This document shows, in pieces, positions 12,650 through 21,879 of a DNA stretch of 27,283 nt (within the stretch, counting starts at the first letter, position 1; each line of letters starts with the position of its first letter). Source of the stretch: JAPUDQ01 sp964532145 (GTDB lineage Bacteria > Patescibacteriota > Saccharimonadia > Saccharimonadales > Saccharimonadaceae); assembly GCA_964532145.1 (NCBI GenBank), contig CAZHGM010000009.1, forward strand, positions 1-27,283, in the 5' to 3' direction. The notes under the pieces are model-generated. The model was given only the letters and a program-made list of their open reading frames with translations. It ran no database searches and had not been told where the DNA came from. A program made the position numbers and the translations under genes.

Positions 12650-14914
12650 TTACGCGATGGGCGCAGCTTGCACTCGCTATGATAACTGTCGCTAGCATAG
12701 TAGTAATGCCTGTCAACGGGTCTGTTGAGCGGCACTTCAGTAAAGAGTCCGGCTATGGCTATTTTTATGGCGATTATTACATGACGCCAGCAACGCCACT
12801 CTATAACACGGGTATGACGATTAACGGCACGGATAACCTGGCGCGAGCCAATGATCTTATAAATACACTTAGGAATGATAGCGCATCAGCCGATCCAGCC
12901 GTGTTTCGTCCTGCGGCATTTATTACCCAAACAATGCTACAAAAACCATCTGGATCAAATGCGACATCTCCCGCAAGTTCAGCTGACCTAACAGAGCTAA
13001 GCGATCGACTTATTGCGTTCATTAGTAACGGGGGGACCATTACACTTACCCCATATCAATATAGTATTGAAACATATCGTCAGCCCACAAACGATGTTGC
13101 CTGGTATCGCACCGCCACCCCAATGACTGCCTCGGCCTACGTGTTCTCGAAAGGCGGTGTTGACTACTATGCAATTCGTGCTAGTACCGGAAACGTGCTT
13201 TCATACAACGATACAACCCAGACTCTTCCTGGTATCCCTGCAGTCGCAAGCGGCTGGACAGCACAAGGAAGAACAGAGCTAACCAAAACCGATTATCGAG
13301 CTGGTGAGACAGTTACATTCCATCATTATCTCAAAAACAATGGTCCTGATTCGGCAAATATTTCATATCGAGTGATAAATACAAGTACAGGCGGTACGGT
13401 AAAGTCTGAGCCAGCCAAGAAATATCTGCCGGGTGAAGAGCGGGAAGTCGCACTGGCTACTGATGGAAATCCAAGTGATACGTTCGACATACCGAGCGGC
13501 ACGCCAGCCGGTACTACCTTTTGCCGGGAATTACGCTGGACGCCCGCTTCGTCAACAAGTCCCAGGGAGTCTCGAGGGACACAAGTTTGTGCTACTGTCG
13601 TCAACGGCTGGTCGTTGACCCCGACAGTTAATTCATCCCAGGCATCGGCGCTGCCTGACACGACAGTGACGTACCGTTTCTCATTACAGCATGCGGGGAC
13701 AAAGGCGGACAATATACGTATAGTCAAACGAAAGATTGTCGTGCCACCAGGGGTTGATGGGTCGTTCCTGACGTCATCACACACTGGCTGGAATTGCAGT
13801 GATTATNNNNNNNNNNAGTCCGACATGGTCGTCAACCCATAACTTTGTACCTGGAGTGAGCTACTCGATTGCTGATGACTCTGAGACGGTAACCGGGGCT
13901 CCAGGGACACGATATTGCCGTGTGTTGTCGGTCGAGCCGTACCAAAATACCTCACCAGACAGGCTGGACAGCGCGGCATCATGCGTAACTATTGGCAAAT
14001 CGCCCTATATTGCACTCATTGGAGCAGACAGCTCAGCAGGAGGAAGCATGCAGGAGGGAGGTATAAACGACGACGCTCCATACAATGGTGCGACGCTTAA
14101 GGGCCAGGGCTTTATTGCTTCACGGTATGCCGACAAAGGGTTCGGTTCATTTAGTGACTACGGCCTGTTCGCAGTCGGGCCTATTTATAACTTTTCATCA
14201 TCCGGTCGTGTCGATGACGCCAGCTATACCAGACTTAGTTTTGCCAATACTGACACGCCTGCGAACTATTTCTCAACGTTTGGATATTTCCAAGATGTGC
14301 ATAAAATTCCAGATTATGCGGCTAGCAGCTCGCCCTACGCCAGCATCGGTAGTCGTCCGGCAGTGAGTGGTGTATCTGACTGGTCGGTGAGTGGCGAGTA
14401 CAATATCACGACTAACGGGAATGTTACCCTAGACCCCCAAGGCCACATCATGAGCCCGCGGCAGCGGATTATCATCTATGCACCGAATGCTAGCATTACG
14501 ATACAAAGCCCGATTAGTTATCAGACGACTGGTCTCGCTAGCTTCGCAGACGCGCCACGGCTGCTGATAATTGCGAAGAATATCGCCGTATCTGGAAGCG
14601 TGTCGAAACTTGATGGAGTGTTTTTTGCCAGCAACGTGTTTAATTCATGCGCTGAGGCAGGCAACGATCTCGGCAGCAATCAAATGAAACAGGCGATTAC
14701 GCTTAATGGGGAGTGCAAGAACCAACTGGTGATAAATGGCGCGGTTATCTCGTATAAAACGCTGTTGCCTCGCACCTATGGCGGCCTTGACCCGGGGAAG
14801 CCTTCTGAGATGATCCGTATGCGGCCAGAGACATTTATCCAGCCATATGTTGATTCAGCTTCTAACTCCGGTATGACAACTGACTACGAAACAGAACTGC
14901 CGCCACGGTATTAG
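12646..14914 (+). CDS. Large secreted adhesin-like protein, interrupted by an assembly gap
   Basis: The N-terminus is a signal peptide (MITRWAQLALAMITVASIVV). Before the gap there are 387 codons; after it 365, in a frame shifted by one relative to the ten-N filler. The true gap length must therefore be a multiple of three if the gene is intact. Two repeats of a beta-sandwich-like unit are visible on either side of the gap. Each ends in a Cys pair: FCRELRW ... VCATV (about residues 294-318) and YCRVLSV ... SCVTI just after the gap. They resemble DUF11-type surface repeats. The C-terminal part has a beta-solenoid-like region (GNVTLDPQGHIM, IIIYAPNASITIQSPI), then QLVINGAVISYK and a final ELPPRY. 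I recall similar ends in CPR surface proteins next to pil genes. A role at the pilus or cell surface is inferred from position between the TPR gene and pilM. Confidence 0.75.
13807..13816. other. Assembly gap (10 N) inside the adhesin-like gene
   Basis: Ten N in coding sequence. The reading frame before and after differs by one base, so the filler length is not real. It falls within a repeated domain, which may be why assembly failed, and one or more repeat units could be missing. Confidence 0.95.
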
Positions 14915-14942
14915 AACGACCCTGATTTCTTTAAAAAAGTAG

Positions 14943-14969
14943 TTGCATATCTGATGAGTGTGGTATACT
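14943..14969 (+). promoter_or_regulatory. Possible promoter of the pilM operon
   Basis: TTGCAT (14943-14948), a short 15-base spacer, and TATACT (14964-14969) preceded by TGG (extended -10). Expected start near 14976. The spacer is shorter than in the other promoters of this window. Confidence 0.5.
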
Positions 14970-14998
14970 TAAGCATAAGTATGAAGGGTATTATTTCG

Positions 14999-16024
14999 GT
15001 GGGCGACTTCTTCGCATTAGATATCGGCACAACATCAGTTCGTGTCGTGCAGTTATCGGGTAGCAATGGTGCCTGGGGGCTACAAAAGTACTCCTCGGTG
15101 CCGGTTGATATAAAAATAGCAACATCTGACTCCCCTGAAGATCAAAAACGATTAGCGGAAGTCATTACGACTGCAATTGGTCAGAGCGGAGTCCGGACGC
15201 GAAACGTAGTCCTCGGTATCCCGTCCAACCGTATGTTTGCAACCGTTGTCGATCTTCCTGCCATGTCACAAGCCGAGCTTGCCAACACAATCAAATACCA
15301 GGCAGAGCAGTTCATCCCAATGAGTATCGATGAAGCGAAAGTTGACTGGGCGCTTGTTGGTAAATCATTAAAAGATTCGAGCCAGGTAGAGGTGCTGATC
15401 GCGAGTGTGGCCAATAGCTTCTCCGAGCAGCGGCTTGATCTTGTGGAAGGGTTAGGGCTCAATGTGCTAGCGATCGAGCCAGACCCGCTTGCGCTCTGTC
15501 GTGCCTTGCTGCCTAGCGGTGCACAAAACAGCCATATGATCCTTGATTTTGGTGATTTTTCGACTGACGTTGTTATGACACTGGGAGACTCGCCGCGGTT
15601 AATTCGGTCGATTCCAACCGGTTTTCGTACGCTTGTCAAAGCTGCCGCGCAAAACCTCAATATCGACGAGCAACAAGCTGCGCAGTTTATCTCGAAGTTT
15701 GGCATCGACTCGACTAAACTTGAGGGTCAAATATCGCGTGCACTTGATACGACCGTTGACCAATTCGCGACGGAACTTATCAAATCAATAAAATTCTTCC
15801 AAACGAAATACCCTAATGTTCCGATTGATTCACTATTACTCTCTGGGTACGCCACTACTATCCCGGCGTTTTCAAACTACCTTGCTGACAAAACAAGCCT
15901 TCGGGCAGAGTTAGCCTCGCCATGGCAAAAGGTAAAAATATCGTCAAATGACCAGACTGCACTCGGTGCGGCGGCGGCGCAATTTGCCGTCGCGGTTGGG
16001 CTGGCAGAACGGGGGAGCGTATGA
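14999..16024 (+). CDS. pilM: Type IV pilus inner-membrane platform protein PilM
   Basis: A cytoplasmic actin-like ATPase that binds the N-terminal tail of PilN and helps anchor the pilus machine. The GTG at 14999 gives 341 residues starting MGDFFALDIGTTSVRVVQL, the family's usual N-terminus, with AAGGG (14984-14988) ten bases upstream. The in-frame ATG at 14981 is an alternative with a leader of only about five bases. The ATG at 14954 lies upstream of the predicted -10 and is unlikely. The phosphate-1 loop DIGTTSV, the second phosphate region MILDFGDFSTDVV, and the LLLSGYATTIPAFSNYL motif near the C-terminus are all present. The stop overlaps pilN (ATGA). It is the first gene of the pilM-N-O-x-B-T-C operon. 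Confidence 0.93.
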   Translation: MGDFFALDIGTTSVRVVQLSGSNGAWGLQKYSSVPVDIKIATSDSPEDQKRLAEVITTAIGQSGVRTRNVVLGIPSNRMFATVVDLPAMSQAELANTIKYQAEQFIPMSIDEAKVDWALVGKSLKDSSQVEVLIASVANSFSEQRLDLVEGLGLNVLAIEPDPLALCRALLPSGAQNSHMILDFGDFSTDVVMTLGDSPRLIRSIPTGFRTLVKAAAQNLNIDEQQAAQFISKFGIDSTKLEGQISRALDTTVDQFATELIKSIKFFQTKYPNVPIDSLLLSGYATTIPAFSNYLADKTSLRAELASPWQKVKISSNDQTALGAAAAQFAVAVGLAERGSV

Positions 16025-16740
16025 TTGAACTAAACCTGCTTCCTGATGTCAAAAAAGAATTTATTCGTGCACAACGTATTCGAAACACGGTTATTTCAGG
16101 AGCGATCATCGTATCGCTTGTGTGTGGGGGGCTTGTTGCGCTTCTCGCGGTGTTCGTGTATGCAGGCCAAGGTGTCATCATTAACAACCTCAAACAGCAG
16201 ATTACCGAAAACCACACAAAATTAGCAGGCCAGCAGGAAATCAACAAGTACCTTGCAATTCAGAGCCAGCTAGCCGCACTCGATACTGCTGCTGGGCAGC
16301 GCAGCGTGTATGGCCGTGTTCTCGATGCGCTTCCAGCGCTTAATCCAGCTGCGCCGAACAATGTGACGCTTTATGATTTCTCCATCAACAAAGCTGACTC
16401 ATCTGCCACGATGTCCGGCCAAGCGGCAACATTTGAGGTCGTGAATAACTTTAAGAATACCTTGGAGAAATCAGCACTCGTCTACACCGATAGCACTGGC
16501 AAAGAATTTAATACTCCTCTGTTCCCAACGGTTACCAGTGGCGTGCCAGCACTGTCAGAAGTGAACGGTAAATCTATCGCAGCATTCAACTTCACTATGA
16601 CATTCGCGCCGGAGGCGTTTGACCCCTCAAATAGCAACATCAAGATACTCGTGCCAAAACTTGTGACCTCAGATAGCGATCAAAATGCCCCGAAAGAGCT
16701 CTTTACGACACAGTCAGGAGGATCCGGCAATGGAAACTAA
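16021..16740 (+). CDS. pilN: Type IV pilus assembly protein PilN
   Basis: 239 residues. The N-terminal cytoplasmic tail MIELNLLPDVKKEF contains the INLLP-like motif that inserts into PilM. One membrane helix (about residues 28-49) and a coiled-coil/ferredoxin-like extracytoplasmic domain follow. The protein is longer than typical proteobacterial PilN because of a Ser/Gly/Asn-rich C-terminal tail. The start overlaps the pilM stop. Its own stop lies beyond the pilO start, so pilM-pilN-pilO are translationally linked. It should heterodimerise with PilO, as in the known systems. Confidence 0.9.
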   Translation: MIELNLLPDVKKEFIRAQRIRNTVISGAIIVSLVCGGLVALLAVFVYAGQGVIINNLKQQITENHTKLAGQQEINKYLAIQSQLAALDTAAGQRSVYGRVLDALPALNPAAPNNVTLYDFSINKADSSATMSGQAATFEVVNNFKNTLEKSALVYTDSTGKEFNTPLFPTVTSGVPALSEVNGKSIAAFNFTMTFAPEAFDPSNSNIKILVPKLVTSDSDQNAPKELFTTQSGGSGNGN

Positions 16741-17431
16741 AGCAACTCCTTCAGCCAGAGGTATGAAGAAACGTGAACAGATACAGCACACCAATAAACT
16801 CGTGTTCTTATGGGTTGCCGGTGCGGCTGTCGCGGTGACGGTGGCGCTTGTACTATCACAGTTCCTCGTACGCCAGCTGATATTCAACGACAAGATCATA
16901 TCAGCGCTTAACACATCGAATACAACACTGAAAAATGACATTCAGTCCTACGGCACCCTTAAAAATGAGGTAGTAAAACTGCTTGCCAACCCGAAGCTCA
17001 GCGACCTTCGCATCAATAAAGATGCAGGTGGCGATAACGCGCTTCAGGTCGTGATCGATGCAATGCCGACAAATGATGACCGTATCGCGCTGGCCGCCTC
17101 ACTGCAACAAGCTATTTTGAGCCGGTCTGGTGTTCGTGTTGACCAGCTCACTTTTACTGATACAGCCAACATTTCTACGCCAGCAGAAATGACAGGAGCA
17201 GCCGCTTCGACGGGCAACCTCTCTGAAATACCGTTTACCTTTAAGGCGACTGGCACTTATGATCAGCTCAAGAAAATGTTCGCCGATATCCAACTCTCTA
17301 TTCGCCCTGTGAGCGTATCAAATGTCAAACTGAGTGGGGCAAATGACACTATGACGGCTGAGGTTCAGGCGAGTACCTACTACGCAACCCCGATGACAAC
17401 TGATCTAACAAAAGGTACGGTACAACCATGA
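16730..17431 (+). CDS. pilO: Type IV pilus assembly protein PilO-like
   Basis: 233 residues from the ATG at 16730, chosen for AGGAGG (16716-16721) eight bases upstream. An in-frame upstream start at 16685 lacks support. The N-terminus is basic, one membrane helix covers about residues 25-48, a coiled-coil stretch with many Asn/Lys/Leu follows, and then an alpha/beta ferredoxin-like domain (FTFKATGTYDQLKKMFADIQ). This bitopic layout right after pilN is the PilO pattern. Sequence alone is weak, so the call depends on gene order. It overlaps pilN by 11 bases and the next gene as ATGA. Confidence 0.82.
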   Translation: METKATPSARGMKKREQIQHTNKLVFLWVAGAAVAVTVALVLSQFLVRQLIFNDKIISALNTSNTTLKNDIQSYGTLKNEVVKLLANPKLSDLRINKDAGGDNALQVVIDAMPTNDDRIALAASLQQAILSRSGVRVDQLTFTDTANISTPAEMTGAAASTGNLSEIPFTFKATGTYDQLKKMFADIQLSIRPVSVSNVKLSGANDTMTAEVQASTYYATPMTTDLTKGTVQP

Positions 17432-17679
17432 AAAAATCTGATTTAGCGCTTCTGGTACTCATTGTCGGTCTCGTGGGTCTTATAACATACTTTGCGGTTG
17501 ATTCGCTGCTTGGGAAGAAGGAGCTGAAACCGTACTCGTACGACAGTGCTACCGAGATCAAATCATCACTGACTCCGCCAAGTGACAAAGTCTTTGTGAC
17601 GGACGCGTACAACCCTACCATTAAGATTAAGATCGGTGACCAAGCAAACCAGCAGCCATTTAATGCCTCTTCGCAATAG
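17428..17679 (+). CDS. Small membrane protein of the pil operon
   Basis: 83 residues. Short cytoplasmic N-terminus (MKKSD), one membrane helix (about 6-27), then a polar extracytoplasmic part of about 55 residues with a possible strand (PTIKIKIGD) near the end. It lies where PilP is found in proteobacteria (after pilO), but it lacks the lipobox and the beta-domain of PilP and is far shorter. I do not recognise the family. The ATGA overlap with pilO and the 12-base gap to pilB indicate it is co-expressed and probably part of the inner-membrane platform. Confidence 0.8.
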   Translation: MKKSDLALLVLIVGLVGLITYFAVDSLLGKKELKPYSYDSATEIKSSLTPPSDKVFVTDAYNPTIKIKIGDQANQQPFNASSQ

Positions 17680-17691
17680 GGGTGAGCGCTC

Positions 17692-19473
17692 ATGTCGGTT
17701 CTAACGCCTGATCTCCAAAAAAAGCTTGAAGAAGAGCTTGTAAGCGAGCAGATTCTGGACGCTGTTAAACTGAAGAGCTATCACCAAAAGGCCCAGACGG
17801 AAAACAAGCCGCTTATCGAGCTGCTCATCGAAGACAAGATGCTTACAGATGAGGTTCTCACAAAACACATCGCGTCGGTATCGGGAGTGCCGTATGTTAA
17901 CCTTGCAGCTGCTCAGATTGACTCAAAGGTGCTGGATTTATTACCTGTTGATGTCGCTGAGCGCTATATGGCAGTACCGCTCGGCGAAATGAACAAGCGT
18001 TTGGCTGTGGCAATGCTTGACGCAAATAACATTCAGGCAGTTGATTTCTTGGCGACCAAGATTCAGCGTCCGCTCAAAGTGTATATGGCGTCAGAGGCCG
18101 GCATTCGCAATGTGCTTAGCCAATACCATACTGATCTTGAAGGGGGCGTGAGTGATGCGGTTAAGACAGTGGCAAATGAAGCGACTGCAAGTAACGCCGT
18201 GCTTGGTGACGGTAAAGATATCAAAACGCTTGTCCAGGATTCCCCGATTTCCCGTGCGCTGAGTACAATTTTAGAGTATGCAGTCCGCTCACGAGCCTCT
18301 GATATCCACATCGAGCCACTTGAGACAGCGCTCAAAATCCGCTGCAGGATTGATGGTGTACTGCGCGAGGTAATGAAACTACCTAAAAGCATCGAGCCGG
18401 CGCTCATTTCGCGTATTAAGATTTTGAGTAATCTCAAAATCGATGAGCACCGAATTCCGCAGGACGGTCAATTCGCGATCCATGTGGCCGAGAAGGATGT
18501 TGATCTTCGTATCGCGATTAGTCCGGTGGTATGGGGGGAGCAGGTCGTGATTCGTCTGCTTGATAAGTCCGGGAGCAGTTTTAAACTTGAGGAGATGGGA
18601 TATGCAGGGCGGGCACTCCGGACCATCCGAAAAGGCATCAAAAAGCCAAACGGCATGATTTTGACTTCTGGGCCGACGGGATCAGGTAAGTCAACCAGCC
18701 TCTATGCATTGGTACAGGAGATTTTCGATGATTCGATCAATATTGTCACGCTAGAGGACCCTGTCGAGTATAAAATGTCTGGTGTTAATCAAATTCAGGT
18801 CAATGCTGATGTAGGGTTAACATTTGCATCGGGCTTACGCTCGATATTACGTCAGGATCCAAATGTCGTGATGGTGGGAGAAATTCGTGACGCTGAGACG
18901 GCAAATCTCGCCGTTCAGGCTGCTTTGACGGGGCATCTGGTGTTTAGTACACTGCACACGAATTCGGCTGCCGGGGTGTTGCCGCGGTTACTCGATATGG
19001 GAATAGAGCCATTTTTGATCGCGAGTACCGTTAACACAGTGATTGGCCAACGTCTTGTTCGGCGCGTTGGCGAGAAAAACGAACATTACCAGTCGGGTGA
19101 GCTCGAAACCAAGAGTATTCAAGAGACTATCGGAATGCTTCTGCCGACAGACGCGACGGTAGCACCCCAAGTTGCGGCGGATTTAGGGTATAAAACGCTA
19201 CCACTTGCGGGACAAAACGCTTATACTTTAGTGAAGGGGATTGATACCCCGAAGGCGCCTGGCGGCTATAAGGGCCGAATGGGACTGTACGAGGTCATGG
19301 ATATCTCGGAGGCCATTCAAAATTTGATTGTCAAACACGCGACTAGTGCTGAGATTCAGCGCCAAGCCGTTGCGGAGGGGATGGTAACGATGCGCCAGGA
19401 CGGGTATCTGAAAGCCCTCCAGGGTTTGACGACTATTGAAGAAGTTAATCGCGTTGCCGCAAACATGGCGTAA
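17692..19473 (+). CDS. pilB: Type IV pilus assembly (extension) ATPase PilB
   Basis: A hexameric ATPase that drives pilin polymerisation. It has 593 residues. The N-terminal MshEN/GspE-N domain covers about 1-150. The ATPase has the Asp-box region SDIHIEPLETALKIRCRIDG, Walker A GPTGSGKST (327-335), and Walker B MVGEIRD with Glu397. The His box (TGHLVFSTLHTNSA) is intact. Where many PilB/GspE proteins carry a zinc-binding four-Cys insert after QRLVRR, this protein has a charged segment (GEKNEHYQSGE) and no Cys at all. The start is supported by GGGGTGAG six to seven bases upstream. PilT and PilC follow directly in the same operon. Confidence 0.96.
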   Translation: MSVLTPDLQKKLEEELVSEQILDAVKLKSYHQKAQTENKPLIELLIEDKMLTDEVLTKHIASVSGVPYVNLAAAQIDSKVLDLLPVDVAERYMAVPLGEMNKRLAVAMLDANNIQAVDFLATKIQRPLKVYMASEAGIRNVLSQYHTDLEGGVSDAVKTVANEATASNAVLGDGKDIKTLVQDSPISRALSTILEYAVRSRASDIHIEPLETALKIRCRIDGVLREVMKLPKSIEPALISRIKILSNLKIDEHRIPQDGQFAIHVAEKDVDLRIAISPVVWGEQVVIRLLDKSGSSFKLEEMGYAGRALRTIRKGIKKPNGMILTSGPTGSGKSTSLYALVQEIFDDSINIVTLEDPVEYKMSGVNQIQVNADVGLTFASGLRSILRQDPNVVMVGEIRDAETANLAVQAALTGHLVFSTLHTNSAAGVLPRLLDMGIEPFLIASTVNTVIGQRLVRRVGEKNEHYQSGELETKSIQETIGMLLPTDATVAPQVAADLGYKTLPLAGQNAYTLVKGIDTPKAPGGYKGRMGLYEVMDISEAIQNLIVKHATSAEIQRQAVAEGMVTMRQDGYLKALQGLTTIEEVNRVAANMA

Positions 19474-19487
19474 GGGAGGGACCAATA

Positions 19488-20561
19488 ATGCAGCCACAAC
19501 AAGAACTACGGATTGAGCTACTGCTCGAAGAGGTCATTCGCAAACATGCCAGTGATCTTCATATTCAGATTGGTCTTCCGCCAATGCTCAGGGTCGACGG
19601 AGCTTTGACGCCAGTGCCGGGGCATACTGCACTCAACGAAGAGGACGTCGAAAAACTAGTGTTCGCTATCTTGGATGAAGAACAGCAGCAGATTTTGCTC
19701 AAGGACAAAGAGTTTGATTTTAGTTTTGCGTTTGGTGACCTCGGACGGTTTCGTGTAAATGCCTTTCATGAACGAGGTAACCTCGCAGCCGCCCTACGGT
19801 TGATCCCAAATGAAATCAAAACAATTGCCGAACTCGGCATGCCAAATATCGTTAACCAATTTTCGAATTATCCTCGCGGTTTGGTATTGGTTACAGGGCC
19901 GACGGGCTCAGGTAAATCAACTACGCTCGCGGCTCTTGTCGACAAGATCAACAGTGAAAAATCGCACCACATCATCACCATTGAAGACCCTATCGAGTTT
20001 ACGCACAAAAGTAAAAAATCAGTTGTCGTGCAGCGTGAAGTTCATTACGATACCTATTCGTTTTCGGCCGCCTTACGTTCAAGCTTGCGTCAGGACCCTG
20101 ATGTCGTGTTGATTGGTGAGATGCGCGACCTTGAAACGATTTCAGCTGCGATTACGATTGCGGAGACGGGCCATCTGGTGTTTGCGACGCTCCACACCAA
20201 CTCGGCGGCACAGTCTATTGATCGTATGGTCGACGTATTTCCGCCACACCAGCAGCCACAGATTCGAGCTCAGCTAGCCAATATCTTGATGGCGATTTGT
20301 TCGCAGCGTCTCGTGCCGGCTATCGGCGGCGGGCGTGTCGTGGCGGCTGAAATTCTGGTGGCTACCCCAGCGGTACGTAACATTATCCGCGAAGGCAAGA
20401 GCCATCAGCTTGACGCGGTCATCCAGACAGGGGCTGATCAGGGCATGCAGTCAATGGATAAAACCCTCGTTGGACTGGTCCAGGCTGGAACAATCACTAT
20501 CGATGAAGCACGCAACTATGCGGTTGATCTCAGTGAATTTGATAGGATGATGAGGGGGTAG
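19488..20561 (+). CDS. pilT: Twitching motility (retraction) ATPase PilT
   Basis: Drives pilus retraction. It has 357 residues, the usual length, lacking the long PilB N-domain. It shows ASDLHIQIGLPPMLRVDG, Walker A GPTGSGKST (137-145), Walker B LIGEMRD (Glu211), and the His box GHLVFATLHTNSA. The PilT-specific VRNIIREGK and helix MDKTLVGLVQ at the C-terminus separate it from PilB. Presence of both motors implies retractable, probably twitching or DNA-uptake pili. The start is backed by AGGGAGGG. It lies 14 bases after pilB and 1 base before the pilC start. Confidence 0.96.
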   Translation: MQPQQELRIELLLEEVIRKHASDLHIQIGLPPMLRVDGALTPVPGHTALNEEDVEKLVFAILDEEQQQILLKDKEFDFSFAFGDLGRFRVNAFHERGNLAAALRLIPNEIKTIAELGMPNIVNQFSNYPRGLVLVTGPTGSGKSTTLAALVDKINSEKSHHIITIEDPIEFTHKSKKSVVVQREVHYDTYSFSAALRSSLRQDPDVVLIGEMRDLETISAAITIAETGHLVFATLHTNSAAQSIDRMVDVFPPHQQPQIRAQLANILMAICSQRLVPAIGGGRVVAAEILVATPAVRNIIREGKSHQLDAVIQTGADQGMQSMDKTLVGLVQAGTITIDEARNYAVDLSEFDRMMRG

Positions 20562-20562
20562 C

Positions 20563-21777
20563 GTGTTAGAGTTTGACTATACTGCCAAAGATCAGAAATC
20601 TGGCAAGCAGATACACTCGGTCGTCAAGGCTGAGTCAGAAAAATCTGCCGCACGATTGCTCATGGAGCAAGGGTACACTCCTATCAAGATCACTGCACAA
20701 TCCGAATCCAAGAACATATTTGCCTTTCTTCAGAACCGAGTCAGCACCAAAGACCGTGTCGTCTTTTCCCGACAGCTTGCGACGCTTATCAACGCCGGTT
20801 TACCATTGGCGCAAAGTCTGCATACGGTCCGCGACCAGACGACGAACAAAAAGCTTCAATCAATTGCGCAAGACGTCCTGACAAGTATTGAAGGCGGATC
20901 AACCTTGTCTTCTGCCTTCGGGAAGCACCCCGGTGTGTTCAACGATGTATTTATCGCGCTTGTTTCTGCCGGTGAAGCCTCAGGAACACTTGATCAGGCA
21001 CTCGAGCGTATTGCTGACCAGCAGGAAAAAGATGCGGAAATCATGAGCAAAGTGAAGGGTGCGATGGTTTACCCTCTCATCGTGAGCTTTGTGATGGTAG
21101 CAGTTATCATTTTCATGTTAGTGACTGTCGTGCCGCAGATCGGTAAATTGTACAAAGATTTGAAGCAGGATTTGCCACTGCTCACACAGATAATGGTAAC
21201 GACGGCGAATTTTATCCAGAAGTTCTGGTATATCGTCGTTATTGCATGTGGGATCGGTATTTATTTACTGTATCAGTGGTCCAGGACACCTGAAGGCCGG
21301 CGCTTGCTAGATAGTATCAAGCTCAACGCACCTATGTTTGGGCAGTTGTTCCGCAAACTTTACATGGCGCGGTTTGCGCGTACTTCAGAAACACTGATGT
21401 CAACAGGAGTGCCAATGCTCGAAACGCTTGCTATCGCCGAGCGTGCCGTCAACAATGTCCACGTGGCTGATGCTATCAAGCGTGCTGCTGAAAAGGTCAA
21501 AGGTGGCAAGGCATTGTCTGAAGCCTTAAAAGGTGAAGACTATATCCTCTCGCTTGTGCCGCAAATGATTAACATCGGCGAACAGTCAGGCGGTATCGAT
21601 AAAATGCTTGCCAAGGCCGCTACCTTTTATGAAAACGAACTTGATCAGACTATCAAAGCGATCTCAACTATGATCGAACCGGTGCTGATGGTAATGCTGG
21701 CTGGAGTGGCTGGGGTGATGATCGGGGCAGTGCTGTTTCCGATTTACAACCTTGTTGGCTCCGGGGCCGTTCGTTAG
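20563..21777 (+). CDS. pilC: Type IV pilus platform protein PilC
   Basis: Inner-membrane platform protein around which pilins are assembled. It has 404 residues starting at GTG with GAGGGGG (20552-20558) just upstream. The N-terminus FDYTAKDQKSGKQIHSVV is typical of the GspF/PilC family. Two T2SSF domains follow, each with FARTSETLMSTGVPMLETL-type repeats (also FSRQLATLINAGLPLAQSL). There are three main membrane helices (about 170-190, 220-240, 375-400). It is the last gene of the operon; an inverted repeat and the pilin promoter follow. Confidence 0.95.
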   Translation: MLEFDYTAKDQKSGKQIHSVVKAESEKSAARLLMEQGYTPIKITAQSESKNIFAFLQNRVSTKDRVVFSRQLATLINAGLPLAQSLHTVRDQTTNKKLQSIAQDVLTSIEGGSTLSSAFGKHPGVFNDVFIALVSAGEASGTLDQALERIADQQEKDAEIMSKVKGAMVYPLIVSFVMVAVIIFMLVTVVPQIGKLYKDLKQDLPLLTQIMVTTANFIQKFWYIVVIACGIGIYLLYQWSRTPEGRRLLDSIKLNAPMFGQLFRKLYMARFARTSETLMSTGVPMLETLAIAERAVNNVHVADAIKRAAEKVKGGKALSEALKGEDYILSLVPQMINIGEQSGGIDKMLAKAATFYENELDQTIKAISTMIEPVLMVMLAGVAGVMIGAVLFPIYNLVGSGAVR

Positions 21778-21786
21778 CCGCGTGTA

Positions 21787-21810
21787 GTATAAAACGCTTG
21801 TGTTTTATAC
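21787..21810 (+). promoter_or_regulatory. Perfect 9-bp inverted repeat overlapping the pilin -35
   Basis: GTATAAAAC (21787-21795) and GTTTTATAC (21802-21810) around a 6-base centre. There is no T-run after it, so it is a poor terminator. It covers the likely -35 of the pilin promoter, which suggests an operator or a 3'-end hairpin of the pilC message. Confidence 0.5.
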
Positions 21811-21827
21811 GTGGCTCACGGTATAAT
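21798..21827 (+). promoter_or_regulatory. Promoter of the major pilin gene
   Basis: TATAAT (21822-21827) with TTGTGT (21798-21803) at an 18-base spacer. The -35 is weak and inside the inverted repeat. The leader would be about 46 bases, ending in AAAGGGTGG before the ATG. Confidence 0.55.
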
Positions 21828-21879
21828 CAAGCTATATCAACTAATTTAAGCGTTCTATGCATAACCGAAAGGGTGGGAC

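Noticed and set aside
12646..13842. The adhesin gene seen as a pseudogene or as two separate genes (12646-13842 and 13799-14914)
   Set aside because: The frame change coincides exactly with ten N. Both halves contain the same type of Cys-paired repeat, so a filler of arbitrary length is the simplest explanation.
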